Assembly (NCBI RefSeq): GCF_018156225.1
Contig: NZ_JAGTAR010000037.1
Coordinates: forward strand, 1 to 54,756
From: Carboxylicivirga sediminis
GTDB lineage: Bacteria > Bacteroidota > Bacteroidia > Bacteroidales > Marinilabiliaceae
DNA length: 54,756 nucleotides
Reading direction: 5' to 3'
Both the position numbers and the translations under genes were made by a program. Positions 42,795-52,076 of the stretch are shown here, in pieces; the stretch's first letter is position 1; every line of letters begins with the position of its first letter. The notes under the pieces are model-generated. The model did not search any database and was not told the DNA's origin. It saw nothing but the letters and a program-made list of their open reading frames with translations.

Positions 42795-43322
42795 ATGAAA
42801 AACGCAATTATGAATACGGCTGCCTCCTATTTGAATTTATTGCAACAACAGCTTTCTAAAATTGACGACCGTGAGTTTGATTTAATCTCATGGAAGAAAG
42901 CAACGATTCTTTTAACAGCCTCGTGCTTTGGCAGCAATTCGCCACAGGTAGCGGCGCTCGACAAAATAGATTATGCATACAGCAGCTGGGCATTGAGAGA
43001 CGAATCAGGCACTACAGATCCGGTTAAAACCGATTGCAAAACAACTCTTTCTACAATCATTGAGGAACTAAAAATAAAGCTGGAATCATCAACAGAATTG
43101 AGTAGTGCAGGAGATTTAAACAATCTTAGCTTTTTGTGGTTACCCTTTGAAGATGAATTAACCGGCGCCTCCTTAAAGCGGTTAAAAGCTTTAATAACAA
43201 AAGCCAATGTATCAGAAGACGAAGTACAAATGTTTCTAAAAGATCTGCCTAACCAAACACTCATCAATATAATCCAGCAAATGCTTATGTCCAAAGAGTT
43301 TAAGCAATGGATAACACAGTAG
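42795..43322 (+). CDS. Cytosolic hypothetical protein, 175 aa
   Basis: This soluble, mostly helical protein has no signal peptide. Notable segments are LNLLQQQLSKIDDREFDLIS, KKATILLTASCFGSNSPQVA, FLWLPFEDELTGASLKRLKA and LINIIQQMLMSKEFKQWIT. I do not recognise the family. Its end overlaps the start of the following SpoIIAA-like gene by 16 bp, so the two are probably translated together and may interact. A second possible start lies five codons in (ATG at 42810). Confidence 0.65.
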   Translation: MKNAIMNTAASYLNLLQQQLSKIDDREFDLISWKKATILLTASCFGSNSPQVAALDKIDYAYSSWALRDESGTTDPVKTDCKTTLSTIIEELKIKLESSTELSSAGDLNNLSFLWLPFEDELTGASLKRLKALITKANVSEDEVQMFLKDLPNQTLINIIQQMLMSKEFKQWITQ

Positions 43323-43711
43323 AACCAATACTTATAGCGCGACCTATGATTTCATACGCCTTTATTAATGATATACTTCACGTTTCCATCGATGGCCCTT
43401 CAACAATTTATGATTTATATGACTTTCTGGATGAGATAGGGAGTCTGCATACTTTACCCGATGATTTAAAGGTGTTTTATGATCTTAGAAATGCGGTGAT
43501 TGATTTAAGGCTGGATGAAATAAGCCTGCTATCGAAAAAAGCTGAAGAAAAAACATTAAACTGCAAATCTGTTAAAACGGCTTTTTGCGTGCAGGATCCC
43601 AAAGTAACCGCCTATGCCATGCTGTTTTCGTGGTTGCCAGAGAACTCGAAAATCAAACGTGAACAATTCTCCACCAAAGAGGCTGCTCTAGAATGGCTTA
43701 ACGCTGATTAG
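43307..43711 (+). CDS. SpoIIAA/STAS-like small protein
   Basis: The 134-aa cytosolic protein has the alternating strand/helix pattern of SpoIIAA-like (STAS-related) proteins: ISYAFINDILHVSIDGPSTI, LPDDLKVFYDLRNAVIDLRL, VKTAFCVQDPKVTAYAMLFS, and the ending FSTKEAALEWLNAD, which closely follows the usual C-terminus of this group. Such proteins are often annotated without role. There is no phosphorylatable Ser in the classical DxS context that I can place. It overlaps the preceding gene. A start at the internal Met (codon 14) is possible. Confidence 0.65.
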   Translation: MDNTVEPILIARPMISYAFINDILHVSIDGPSTIYDLYDFLDEIGSLHTLPDDLKVFYDLRNAVIDLRLDEISLLSKKAEEKTLNCKSVKTAFCVQDPKVTAYAMLFSWLPENSKIKREQFSTKEAALEWLNAD

Positions 43712-43765
43712 GAGACCATTAACGATTCTTAATATAAAAAACACTAGAAAACTTAATCTCATTAT

Positions 43766-43773
43766 TAACTTTG
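43766..43773 (+). promoter_or_regulatory. Candidate -7 promoter element for the LTA-synthase-like gene
   Basis: TAACTTTG matches TAnnTTTG and lies 30 bp before the ATG at 43804. A good -33 element is not evident upstream. Confidence 0.4.
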
Positions 43774-43803
43774 TCCAAATTTTTTAGACAAGCTTAAGTT
43801 AAT

Positions 43804-45747
43804 ATGAAGATTTCTGTAAAAGAAGGAAAGCAGCTGAACGAATACCTTGTACTCACCTACAGATTGCTGCTAATAATGGCATTCTACAGTGCATTTCGTA
43901 TTCTTTTTTACCTTTTTAATACCGAACTATTTCCTAACATCACCTTTAATGGCTTTTTAACCATTATGAAAGGTGGGCTCTTGTTCGATTTAAGTGCCAT
44001 GTTGTACTTAAACGGGCTGTATGCCTTACTGTTTTTACTACCTCTTCCATTTAAGTTTCATAAAAGCTACCAGATTTTCTTAAAAACCTTATTCGTGCTG
44101 TTTAACAGCATTGGTCTGGCACTTAACAGCATCGACCTGATTTATTATCGATTTATTCTGAAACGTACCACCTACAATGTGATTAATATACTGGAAAACG
44201 AAACAAACATGACCAAACTATGGGGCCAGTTCATCATTGATTACTGGTATGTGGCCATTATTTTCATCGCTTCAGTATTTCTATTGGCCAAAAGTTATTC
44301 ATTCATTAAGCCAAGAGCCATTAAGTTTTCGAATCGCTGGTTTTATCCGGCCCTATCTGTCGTAGCCCTTACTATATTTACTGGTTTTTCGATTGTTGGA
44401 ATGCGCGGCGGCTACCGTCATTCAACCCGACCAATTAACATGGCTAATGCAGGTAAGTACGTTAATACACCTGACGAGATGGCTATCGTTCTAAACACCC
44501 CATTTTGTATGATTCGCACCTGGGGCAAAAAGAGTTTTACAGCCTATGATTACTTTGAGACAGAGGAGGAGTTAAACGAAGCATTCAACCCGCTTGTCTT
44601 AACCGATAGCATTGCTGATAAACCTAAGAAGAACATTGTCATATTTATTCTGGAAAGCTTCAATAAAGAGTTTCTGGGTTCATTCAACCCCGAACTTGAT
44701 AATGGGAACTACAAAGGTTATACACCATTTCTTGATTCTTTGGCTCAGCATGCACTGATTTTTCCGAACACTTATGCCAATGGCCGCAAGTCAATTGATG
44801 CTATGCCATCGATATTAGCCAGCATACCGGCCCTGGTATTGCCATACGTTGTATCTGAATATTCATCCAACCACATTAATGGCTTACCCTTTTTATTGAA
44901 GAAGGATGGTTATAACAGTGCCTTTTTCCATGGGGCACCCAATGGTTCAATGGGATTTGACTCCTTTGCTAATGTTGCTAATTTCGATGCCTATAAGGGC
45001 ATGACTGAGTTTAACAACGATGATGAATTTGATGGCATGTGGGGCATTTGGGATGAACCATTCTTCCAGTTTTTTGCCAATGAGATGAATAAAATGCAGG
45101 AACCTTTTATGACCTCGGTCTTTTCATTATCATCGCACCACCCATTTAAAGTACCCGATCAATATACCGATGCATTCCCCAAAGGCACATTACCAGTACA
45201 TCAAGGCATTGGCTACACCGATTATGCATTGAGAAAGTTTTTTGAAAGCGCTAAACAGATGCCGTGGTATAGCAATACATTGTTTGTTATTACAGCTGAC
45301 CATAGCACACAGGCACATTACGATATTTCGCAAACCAGCGTTAATAAGTTCCAGATTCCGCTGATATTGTATAGCCCGGGCGACAGCACCTTAAGAGGTG
45401 TTAACAACGAACTGGCACAGCAGATTGACATTATGCCAACGCTACTTAACTATATTGGTTTCAATAAAGAACCATATATAGCATTTGGTAAAGACTTATT
45501 GCATCCTGAAAATGACAGGTTCGCTATTAACTATACCAACAACAGCTATCAGATGGTGCATGGGGATTACGTGCTGCATTACGATGGTGAGAACCTGATT
45601 AGTGCATTTAATATTGCAGAAGATCCTTACTTAAAGCACAATCTTAAAAATACCGAAAGCGGCTACAAAAACAGCTTACCATTATTAAAAGGGATCATTC
45701 AGCAATACAACAACCGGATGATTGAAGACAGGCTGGTTGTAGAATAA
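43804..45747 (+). CDS. LTA synthase family sulfatase (phosphoglycerol/phosphoethanolamine transferase-like)
   Basis: The 647-aa protein has five N-terminal spans (residues about 15-205) followed by an extracytoplasmic alkaline-phosphatase-superfamily domain. Key residues are in IVIFILESFNKEFLGSF (metal-binding Glu about 283), NGRKSIDAMPSILASIP (probable nucleophile Ser about 330) and LFVITADHSTQAHYD (Asp/His about 499). In Gram-negative Bacteroidota such proteins do not make teichoic acid; they probably transfer phosphoglycerol or phosphoethanolamine to surface glycans or lipids. Gram-positive LtaS uses Thr as nucleophile where this protein has Ser. Single gene with its own promoter candidate. 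Confidence 0.88.
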   Translation: MKISVKEGKQLNEYLVLTYRLLLIMAFYSAFRILFYLFNTELFPNITFNGFLTIMKGGLLFDLSAMLYLNGLYALLFLLPLPFKFHKSYQIFLKTLFVLFNSIGLALNSIDLIYYRFILKRTTYNVINILENETNMTKLWGQFIIDYWYVAIIFIASVFLLAKSYSFIKPRAIKFSNRWFYPALSVVALTIFTGFSIVGMRGGYRHSTRPINMANAGKYVNTPDEMAIVLNTPFCMIRTWGKKSFTAYDYFETEEELNEAFNPLVLTDSIADKPKKNIVIFILESFNKEFLGSFNPELDNGNYKGYTPFLDSLAQHALIFPNTYANGRKSIDAMPSILASIPALVLPYVVSEYSSNHINGLPFLLKKDGYNSAFFHGAPNGSMGFDSFANVANFDAYKGMTEFNNDDEFDGMWGIWDEPFFQFFANEMNKMQEPFMTSVFSLSSHHPFKVPDQYTDAFPKGTLPVHQGIGYTDYALRKFFESAKQMPWYSNTLFVITADHSTQAHYDISQTSVNKFQIPLILYSPGDSTLRGVNNELAQQIDIMPTLLNYIGFNKEPYIAFGKDLLHPENDRFAINYTNNSYQMVHGDYVLHYDGENLISAFNIAEDPYLKHNLKNTESGYKNSLPLLKGIIQQYNNRMIEDRLVVE

Positions 45748-45907
45748 GTAACCTGTCCATATCATTAAATTTAGAGCCTAACCTTGCAAATGAAAAATCC
45801 GGAAGAACAAATGATATATGTATCGGATCGACACTGCAAGGTTGAGTTTGTCATTAGTCTGGTGATGTCATCCTCTAAGTAGAAAGGAACGTCCTTTTGA
45901 TTATGAT

Positions 45908-45938
45908 ACAAAAAAAGGAGGCAATTTGGGCCTCCTTG
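45908..45938 (-). terminator. Terminator of the coiled-coil protein gene
   Basis: AGGAGGC and GCCTCCT form a 7-bp stem with loop AATTTGG near 45917-45937. The A-run just before it is a U-run on the minus strand, about 30 bp beyond the stop of the 197-aa gene. Confidence 0.8.
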
Positions 45939-45965
45939 TATATTTATAACTAATCGTTCAACAGC

Positions 45966-46559
45966 TTAAAATTTATGCTTCAGGCGTTCATCCATTAACT
46001 CACGGGCCAACTTCTGCTCACGCTTTAAAGCTGATTTGCGATGCGTCTCAAATTCTTCTTCAACCTCGCTTAAGCGGTGCTTTGTTTCATTTGTAACGGC
46101 ATGGCTACGCTTAAACATCAGGATTAAAATAACGGCCAATGCGAGTAAGCTAAAAACCAAACCCCACATCATTGAGTTATAAGCACCTTTAGCTAACTCT
46201 GCACCTAAAAACTGCATACTATCTTTACTATTCCTTGTCGACTCTAAATTGGCAGTTAAGGTACTAATCGTCTCATCCTTTGCCGCCAGCGTTTTTTCCA
46301 GTCCCGCAATATCATCAATTCGTTTTGTCAAATCACTTCTATACACATTGACACTATCAAGCGAATTACTCTTAAGCAGGTTATAAGTACCAATTTTTAT
46401 CACCTTATAGCGCTCATACGTTTCTGATTTCTCATAAACGTACTCAAACTGTGCTTTTAAGGATAACGAGTCGAACCTTGAAGACAAATCACTCTGTGCA
46501 AGTAAATTAGTTGATTGAACAACCAACATAGTAGTAAAAACCAGCGAAAAAAATTTCAT
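45966..46559 (-). CDS. Exported coiled-coil protein with one membrane span
   Basis: The 197-aa protein has a signal peptide (MKFFSLVFTTMLVVQSTNLLAQ) and a periplasmic helical region with heptad pattern (IDDIAGLEKTLAAKDETIST, LTANLESTRNSKDSMQF). One span follows (MWGLVFSLLALAVILILMFK, about residues 132-150), then a charged cytosolic tail that is again coiled coil (LSEVEEEFETHRKSALKREQ). No catalytic motif is seen. The topology, periplasmic coil / span / cytosolic coil, would suit a scaffold or sensor. Family not recognised. Confidence 0.7.
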   Translation of the reverse strand: MKFFSLVFTTMLVVQSTNLLAQSDLSSRFDSLSLKAQFEYVYEKSETYERYKVIKIGTYNLLKSNSLDSVNVYRSDLTKRIDDIAGLEKTLAAKDETISTLTANLESTRNSKDSMQFLGAELAKGAYNSMMWGLVFSLLALAVILILMFKRSHAVTNETKHRLSEVEEEFETHRKSALKREQKLARELMDERLKHKF

Positions 46560-46699
46560 TATAAACAGTATTATTTGTGGGTGTTAATATACTCTGCAAA
46601 CGGGCTGACACGGCGGTTTATTGCTCTTGCCACATTAGGTTAACCAAATATATTGATTATTCCTTAATAATTAGCCATTAAAAAAAGTTGAACTATAAT

Positions 46700-46726
46700 A
46701 AAAAAGCCTGCAAATAGCAGGCTTTT
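46700..46726 (-). terminator. Terminator of argS
   Basis: AAAAGCCTGC and GCAGGCTTTT (46703-46726) form a perfect 10-bp stem with a 5-nt loop, flanked by A/T runs, 20 bp after the argS stop on the minus strand. Confidence 0.88.
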
Positions 46727-46745
46727 ATCTCGTTTTCAATTATTT

Positions 46746-48539
46746 CTACATCCTTTCGGGCACATTAATACCCATCATCCACATCGCATTTTTAATAACG
46801 GTTCCTACTGATTGACAAAGAAGCAAACGCATGGCACGCTTAGCTTCATCCTCTTCAACCGCAATTGGCGATTCGTGGTAGAACTGATTGAACTCTTTGG
46901 ACAAATCATAAACAAAGTTGGCTATTAAAGCCGGACTATAAACCTTACCGGCCTCAGCTACAACAGATGGGAAATTGCTAATCATGCGCATTAACTGAAT
47001 TTCCTTCTCAGACATAGCCGTATCAACACTTATCGCTTCAGGCAATTCAATACCATTGGCTTGGGCTTTGCGATTGATGGACTGTATACGGGCATAAGTA
47101 TATTGAATAAACGGTCCTGTATTACCATTAAAATCAATCGATTCTTTAGGATCGAAAGTCATATTCTTCCTTGGGTCAACTTTAAGGATAAAGTACTTTA
47201 AAGCACCTAGCGCAATGGTTTCATAAACGCGTTCGGCTTCTTCTTCACTATAGCCTTCCAGCTTACCTAGTTCCTTTGACATATCACGGGCAGTATTGAT
47301 CATGTCTGCCATCAAGTCATCGGCATCGACAACTGTTCCTTCACGCGACTTCATTTTTCCTTCGGGTAACTCAACCATTCCATAGCTAAAGTGCACCAAA
47401 TCTTTACCCCACTCAAGACCTAAACGGTCCAGCAGGATGGCCAACACTTTAAAATGGTAGTTTTGCTCATTACCAACCACATAAACCATCTTATCAATAT
47501 TGTAATCATCGTAGCGCAGTTTGGCTGTACCAATATCTTGTGTCATATACACACTGGTACCGTCAGAACGCAGCAACAGCTTTTCATCCAGGCCATCATT
47601 CTCAAGGTTAGCCCACACACTGTTATCTTCACGACGATAAAACACCTGTTTATCCAAGCCTTCCAGTACCATATCACGACCTACCTTGTAAGTATCCGAT
47701 TCGTAATAAATCTTGTCGAAATCTACACCCATTTGCTTGTAGGTAACATCAAATCCCTGGTAAACCCATTGATTCATTTGCTGCCAAAGTGCATACACCT
47801 CAGGATCGTGAGCCTCCCATTTCAGAAGCATTTCACGCGCTTCCTTCATCAAAGGAGAGTTCGTTTCAGCCTCTTCTTTTGACTGACCGGCTGCCATTAA
47901 CTCTGCCTGTTCTTTCTTATATTCCTGATCAAATTTCACATAGAAATCTCCAACCAGGTGATCTCCCTTTTTGCCTGTCGTTTCTGGTGTTTGTCCTTCG
48001 CCCCACTTTTTCCAGGCCAGCATCGATTTGCAAATATGTATACCGCGGTCGTTTACAATATTGGTCTTTACCACTCTATTACCATTTGCCTCAACAATGC
48101 GGGACAATGAATAACCCAAAAGGTTGTTACGAATATGTCCCAGGTGAAGTGGCTTATTGGTATTGGGCGATGAATATTCAATCATTACCAAGGGCGACTT
48201 GTCCGTTGCTTCGGTTTTTCCATACTCGGCATTATGCACATGTAAATTTAAAAGCCCCAACCAGTATGCTGTTGATAATTGCAAGTTCAAAAAGCCTTTC
48301 ACTACTTCGAATTCGGCCACTTCAACACATTCCTTCTTGATATAGTTTCCAAGATCATTACCTGTTTCAACCGGATTCTTCTTAGAGATTTTCAAAAGCG
48401 GAAAGACAACAACGGTATAATCGCCCTTCATGTCTTTACGTGTCAACTGCAATTGAACGGCCTCTTCTGTAATGCTGGCTCCATATAAATCATTCACTGC
48501 TTTTACTACCGAAGCTTTTATCTGACTTTCAATTATCAT
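46746..48539 (-). CDS. argS: Arginyl-tRNA synthetase
   Basis: The 597-aa class I synthetase has the N-terminal additional domain (residues about 1-100), the HIGH-type motif in SSPNTNKPLHLGHIRNNLLG, and the KMSK-equivalent EGKMKSREGTVVDADDL. DLKKV-like tRNA-binding segments follow, and the C-terminal DALR anticodon-binding domain (LMRMISNFPSVVAEAGK to the end NAMWMMGINVPERM). It charges tRNA-Arg with arginine. Length is normal for the family (about 560-600 aa). A candidate -7 element (TAACTTTG on the minus strand, 48578-48585) lies upstream. Confidence 0.97.
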   Translation of the reverse strand: MIIESQIKASVVKAVNDLYGASITEEAVQLQLTRKDMKGDYTVVVFPLLKISKKNPVETGNDLGNYIKKECVEVAEFEVVKGFLNLQLSTAYWLGLLNLHVHNAEYGKTEATDKSPLVMIEYSSPNTNKPLHLGHIRNNLLGYSLSRIVEANGNRVVKTNIVNDRGIHICKSMLAWKKWGEGQTPETTGKKGDHLVGDFYVKFDQEYKKEQAELMAAGQSKEEAETNSPLMKEAREMLLKWEAHDPEVYALWQQMNQWVYQGFDVTYKQMGVDFDKIYYESDTYKVGRDMVLEGLDKQVFYRREDNSVWANLENDGLDEKLLLRSDGTSVYMTQDIGTAKLRYDDYNIDKMVYVVGNEQNYHFKVLAILLDRLGLEWGKDLVHFSYGMVELPEGKMKSREGTVVDADDLMADMINTARDMSKELGKLEGYSEEEAERVYETIALGALKYFILKVDPRKNMTFDPKESIDFNGNTGPFIQYTYARIQSINRKAQANGIELPEAISVDTAMSEKEIQLMRMISNFPSVVAEAGKVYSPALIANFVYDLSKEFNQFYHESPIAVEEDEAKRAMRLLLCQSVGTVIKNAMWMMGINVPERM

Positions 48540-48577
48540 TTTCGTATATTTAATATGCTCGTTAATTTTCTGACTGG

Positions 48578-48585
48578 CAAAGTTA
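48578..48585 (-). promoter_or_regulatory. Candidate -7 promoter element of argS
   Basis: On the minus strand this reads TAACTTTG, matching TAnnTTTG, about 39 bp before the argS start codon. No clear -33 TTTG is visible. Confidence 0.4.
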
Positions 48586-48679
48586 ATAAAGTTAACGTTT
48601 ATGGACTGTAAGAATATTCGAAATATCTGTATAATTATGGGTTTTTAAGTTGACTTTGATTTTTTTTCAAACGCTTTTA

Positions 48680-48709
48680 TTGTAAGCAGTCTATAAAAAA
48701 ATACTTTTG
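48680..48709 (+). promoter_or_regulatory. Bacteroidota-type promoter of the histidine kinase gene
   Basis: TTG (48680-48682) and TACTTTTG (48702-48709) are separated by 19 bp, an exact fit to the Bacteroidota sigma factor consensus TTG-N19-TAnnTTTG. The start codon is 40 bp downstream. Confidence 0.75.
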
Positions 48710-48748
48710 TTGCTTATTTTGATAGTTCACAACTGAAAATATTTATTG

Positions 48749-50743
48749 ATGTTCAACCGACAGGCTGTTCGCTACTATAACTTATTCTTATTTCTGGCAA
48801 CTTCTACCAATGCTATAGCCAACAATGGCCAACTGGACGTAGAAGATGTCCAAAGTTTGTTTTACCAAATTATTGCTCTTCTGGGATTATCACTGATGGT
48901 GTATCTGTATATCAATTTCAGAAACAACAATAAAAAACAAAGCACGAGAAAAGCCCATATTAATATCAATCATGAAGCCCAAACAATTGCTGGTAACCTT
49001 CAGCAGATGATTGAGCTTATTCCCTACCCAGCTTGCATCTCAAATGAAAAACAGAAAGTCATTTATTGCAACTCCTTATACAAACAGTTAGTAAAGCATC
49101 AAAAAATTACTGAATCGCATCACTGGGACAAACAACTAAAACTGAATTCGCAGCAACTGCAACTGGACTCTTCTGGTGATGTAATTGCCCAAAGTGAAGA
49201 TACGAGGTATTATAAAATTGCGATACGACCTGTACAAGTAAGTGATGTAAGCATCCAGCTATTTACCGTTATCATTGAAGAGATTAGCCATCAGTATATA
49301 AGCGAACAGAAACAACATCAACTCACAGCTAGCATTGCGAATGTTCAATTACCCATACTACTGCTTAATCAAGACAATACTATTACTGATTTTAACCACA
49401 GTGCCATACATCTATTAAAAACTGATTCGCAGGCCTTACAACAAAAGGCACTGACTGATATTATTATTGAGGATGAACATGCCGCAATCTCTCAACTTCT
49501 TAATCGTGATTTTTCGCATAAGTCACCTTTTGTATTTCATTTACTTACCCCCAATAATACCACCCAGCCAGTAGAGGTCTTTAAAATAGAACTTTTAAAC
49601 CATGGTAAGCCTAACAATTTACTCATTCTAATTGATATCTCGGAACGAGTACAAATGCAGAATGAGGTCAAAAAAGCCACACAGCGTGCTGAGGAATCTG
49701 ATCGTCTTAAATCTTCATTTTTGGCAAATATGTCTCACGAGGTTAGAACGCCCCTAAACAGCATCATGGGATTTACGGAACTTATGTGCGACGACCAACT
49801 CACAGGCACTGAGCGAAAAGAGTTTCATAACATTGTTAAAACAAGTTCGAATGAATTGTTGCGACTCCTCAACGACATTATGGAATTTTCTAAAATTGAG
49901 TCGGGCTTAATAAGCCTTGATTTAAAGAGTACATATGCCCATGAAATAGTTAATGAGCTGAGTGAATATGCAGCCCCTCTTGTGGCGAACAACGCCAACC
50001 TGCAGTTTCGGGTACAAGAGCCAATTGGTTTTGATACTCCTGCCATCATTACCGATAAAGAGCGTGTTAAACAAACGCTCAGACACTTAATTGATAATGC
50101 GTTGAAATTTACATACAGTGGTACTGTTACCTTAAGCTATCAGTACCGAAAAGATAATTCAGTTGAGTTCATTGTGTCGGATACCGGAATTGGTATTCCG
50201 AAGCATAAAATACCCAATATCTTTCATAAGTTCAGACAAGCAAATGATGAAAATTCAAGAGATTTTGGCGGTGCAGGACTGGGGCTTAGTATTTGTAAGC
50301 ATCTTGCAAATGCACTTGGCGGCTTCCTATGGGTAACATCAGTTGAGAAAGTAGGCTCTGAATTTCATTTTGTTATACCGGCTGATGGACATTCTGCACA
50401 GGACAGTAAAACAGCTAACACAATACTGTTTTACTCCAACAAGCCACAGGATGCACCCGTTACTATCGAAGACACAAAGGTACTTTGCCTGTTTCAGTTT
50501 CAGGCGCTTTTGAATGTACCACTCGCTCACACTAGTCCAGTCATTCTAATTGATGCAAATTTAAAGTCGGAAGAGATGAATCTGCTACTTACTATTCCGC
50601 AAGTTAGAAAAGCTTCGTTGATTAAAGTAGGACAATACGAATCCGAAATAATTTATAGTCCTGCAGAAGGAGAAACAGGCCGCTTACTGACTGATAAACA
50701 AAAGCTCAAGAAATACATCAGTAAGTGCATCGAACGAATTTAA
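48749..50743 (+). CDS. Membrane sensor histidine kinase with PAS domains
   Basis: From the ATG at 48749 the protein is 664 aa. A short N-terminal periplasmic part with a signal-like start precedes one span (ALLGLSLMVYLYINF, about 50-65). Two PAS-like regions follow (about 85-190 and 195-305). The HisKA dimerisation helix FLANMSHEVRTPLNSIMGF has phospho-acceptor His330. The HATPase domain has LRHLIDNALKFTYSG (N box), SDTGIGIPKHKI (G1) and GGAGLGLSICKHLANALGG (G2). The last roughly 105 residues look like a degenerate receiver (VILIDANLKSEEMN). No response regulator gene adjoins it, so its partner lies elsewhere. Confidence 0.92.
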   Translation: MFNRQAVRYYNLFLFLATSTNAIANNGQLDVEDVQSLFYQIIALLGLSLMVYLYINFRNNNKKQSTRKAHININHEAQTIAGNLQQMIELIPYPACISNEKQKVIYCNSLYKQLVKHQKITESHHWDKQLKLNSQQLQLDSSGDVIAQSEDTRYYKIAIRPVQVSDVSIQLFTVIIEEISHQYISEQKQHQLTASIANVQLPILLLNQDNTITDFNHSAIHLLKTDSQALQQKALTDIIIEDEHAAISQLLNRDFSHKSPFVFHLLTPNNTTQPVEVFKIELLNHGKPNNLLILIDISERVQMQNEVKKATQRAEESDRLKSSFLANMSHEVRTPLNSIMGFTELMCDDQLTGTERKEFHNIVKTSSNELLRLLNDIMEFSKIESGLISLDLKSTYAHEIVNELSEYAAPLVANNANLQFRVQEPIGFDTPAIITDKERVKQTLRHLIDNALKFTYSGTVTLSYQYRKDNSVEFIVSDTGIGIPKHKIPNIFHKFRQANDENSRDFGGAGLGLSICKHLANALGGFLWVTSVEKVGSEFHFVIPADGHSAQDSKTANTILFYSNKPQDAPVTIEDTKVLCLFQFQALLNVPLAHTSPVILIDANLKSEEMNLLLTIPQVRKASLIKVGQYESEIIYSPAEGETGRLLTDKQKLKKYISKCIERI

Positions 50744-50752
50744 CCGATTACA

Positions 50753-51454
50753 CTATTCCAGTTGAAATTCAATGGCAATATGGTATTCACTAGCAACTGG
50801 ATGGCCCATGTTAGTTGCTGCAATGAAACGCCATTTATCGGGCATTGTTTTAGCCACTTCTACTACGGCCCTGTCAATGATTGGATGTAACCTTTCGGCT
50901 ATATAAAAGCCGATTACCTGACCTGTTTCATCAACCCTTAAAGCTAAAACCACCTTACCTTCTATAGACTCTTTAACTGCACTTCGCGGATAACTTAAAT
51001 TATTTACTAAAAACAGATAAGGTATTAAAGGGCTCCCCATGAACAGGCAAGGTGTTTTCAATTTTAATTCATGCCTATCCTGACCACTCATCATAACAAG
51101 TTCATTCCTGTCAAAATCATATTCATAATCAAGGATACTCTCCAGGTTATAAAAGCGCCATCGTCCAACTCGGGTATTTTTCAAGTATCGGCCCTGCTCA
51201 ATAACTTTACCCTTGTAATACGTTGTACTTTGTCCATTGCGAATAGCTGTATCATTGACATCTACCCAGCAAACCTCTTTGAAAAGCCCCCGCTCTTTTG
51301 TTACCAATTCTCTATCCTGCGCACTAACAACAGTGCTGGCCAAAGCCATTAAACTAATGCAAAAACACATATATAACCAGCCTGTTTGCTTCACTTTAAA
51401 TACATTTTGGTAGTCATTTGCTGAATATACAACAATTTTGGAAGGCTCATGCAT
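50753..51454 (-). CDS. TonB C-terminal domain protein with MORN-like repeat
   Basis: The 233-aa protein has a hydrophobic segment at about residues 27-45 (LYMCFCISLMALASTVVSAQ) that reads like a signal peptide or anchor after a longer cytosolic start. The Met at residue 29 may be the true start. Residues about 70-115 contain MORN/toxin-antitoxin-like strands (YYKGKVIEQGRYLKNTRVGR). Residues about 145-233 are a TonB C-terminal domain (NLSYPRSAVKESIEGKVVLA, VDETGQVIGFYIAERLHPII). This combination occurs widely in Bacteroidota beside regulators or proteases. It converges with the histidine kinase gene, 9 bp apart. Confidence 0.78.
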   Translation of the reverse strand: MHEPSKIVVYSANDYQNVFKVKQTGWLYMCFCISLMALASTVVSAQDRELVTKERGLFKEVCWVDVNDTAIRNGQSTTYYKGKVIEQGRYLKNTRVGRWRFYNLESILDYEYDFDRNELVMMSGQDRHELKLKTPCLFMGSPLIPYLFLVNNLSYPRSAVKESIEGKVVLALRVDETGQVIGFYIAERLHPIIDRAVVEVAKTMPDKWRFIAATNMGHPVASEYHIAIEFQLE

Positions 51455-51554
51455 TAAGCCAGTAAATACTGCTTAATATGCAATTGCCAATCAATAATTC
51501 CTAACTTAGCCGGGCGCAATAGTGCAACCTATTTAAAAATAAACCTTCAAAATT

Positions 51555-51797
51555 ATGAAACATTCGATTGTTAGTGTATTGATTTTTGCCCTTCTCGGTC
51601 TTGTTATCGGCTACCTCTTTTTTGGTAAAATTGCGGGTGAATATGTGAGCATAAGCACTTTACTAAAGCCTGCATCTAACGAACTCGTGTCACTGGGGCA
51701 AAAAATATCGGGCATCGCAAAAGTCAGAAATAATATTGCTATCTGTGGTGGTATCGGCGCTGTAGTTGGGATAGTTATTCGCTTGGTAAAAAAATAA
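51555..51797 (+). CDS. Small membrane protein, 80 aa
   Basis: The protein has an N-terminal span (VSVLIFALLGLVIGYLFFG) and a C-terminal one (NNIAICGGIGAVVGIVIRLV), joined by about 35 polar residues. It ends with a Lys-rich tail. The two Gly-rich helices suggest a small inner-membrane hairpin. No family recognised. There is no obvious operon partner. Confidence 0.6.
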   Translation: MKHSIVSVLIFALLGLVIGYLFFGKIAGEYVSISTLLKPASNELVSLGQKISGIAKVRNNIAICGGIGAVVGIVIRLVKK

Positions 51798-51848
51798 TGC
51801 ATCATTGTTACTTTTTGTATAAATATGCAAAAACAAAGCACTATATTC

Positions 51849-51946
51849 GCTTTTGGCTTTTGACTGGAATTTCCTTCTGGCAAGGACATTTCCATCACAG
51901 CAGCCCGTGGGTCGATTTCGGCCAAAAGCCGCTTTATTTTTTTCTT
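51849..51946 (+). other. Long-range hairpin after the small membrane protein gene
   Basis: GCTTTTGGC (51849-51857) pairs perfectly with GCCAAAAGC (51921-51929) across a 63-nt loop, and the second arm is followed by a T-rich tract. It may be a terminator with a long loop or part of an unrecognised RNA. A 61-codon frame overlapping it looks non-coding. Confidence 0.35.
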
Positions 51947-52076
51947 CTATTACAATACTTCCTAATTATCAATTCAATATAAATAATGCGATTCAATCGT
52001 TAGAATCTAATTAATTATACCTCAATATTTATCATTTTTTGATAATTTTACGCCTCCATTCAAAAAAGCATATAAC

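Noticed and set aside
51797-51982. 61-codon frame after the small membrane protein gene
   Set aside because: It coincides with a hairpin region, has unusual aromatic/His-rich composition and no supporting context.
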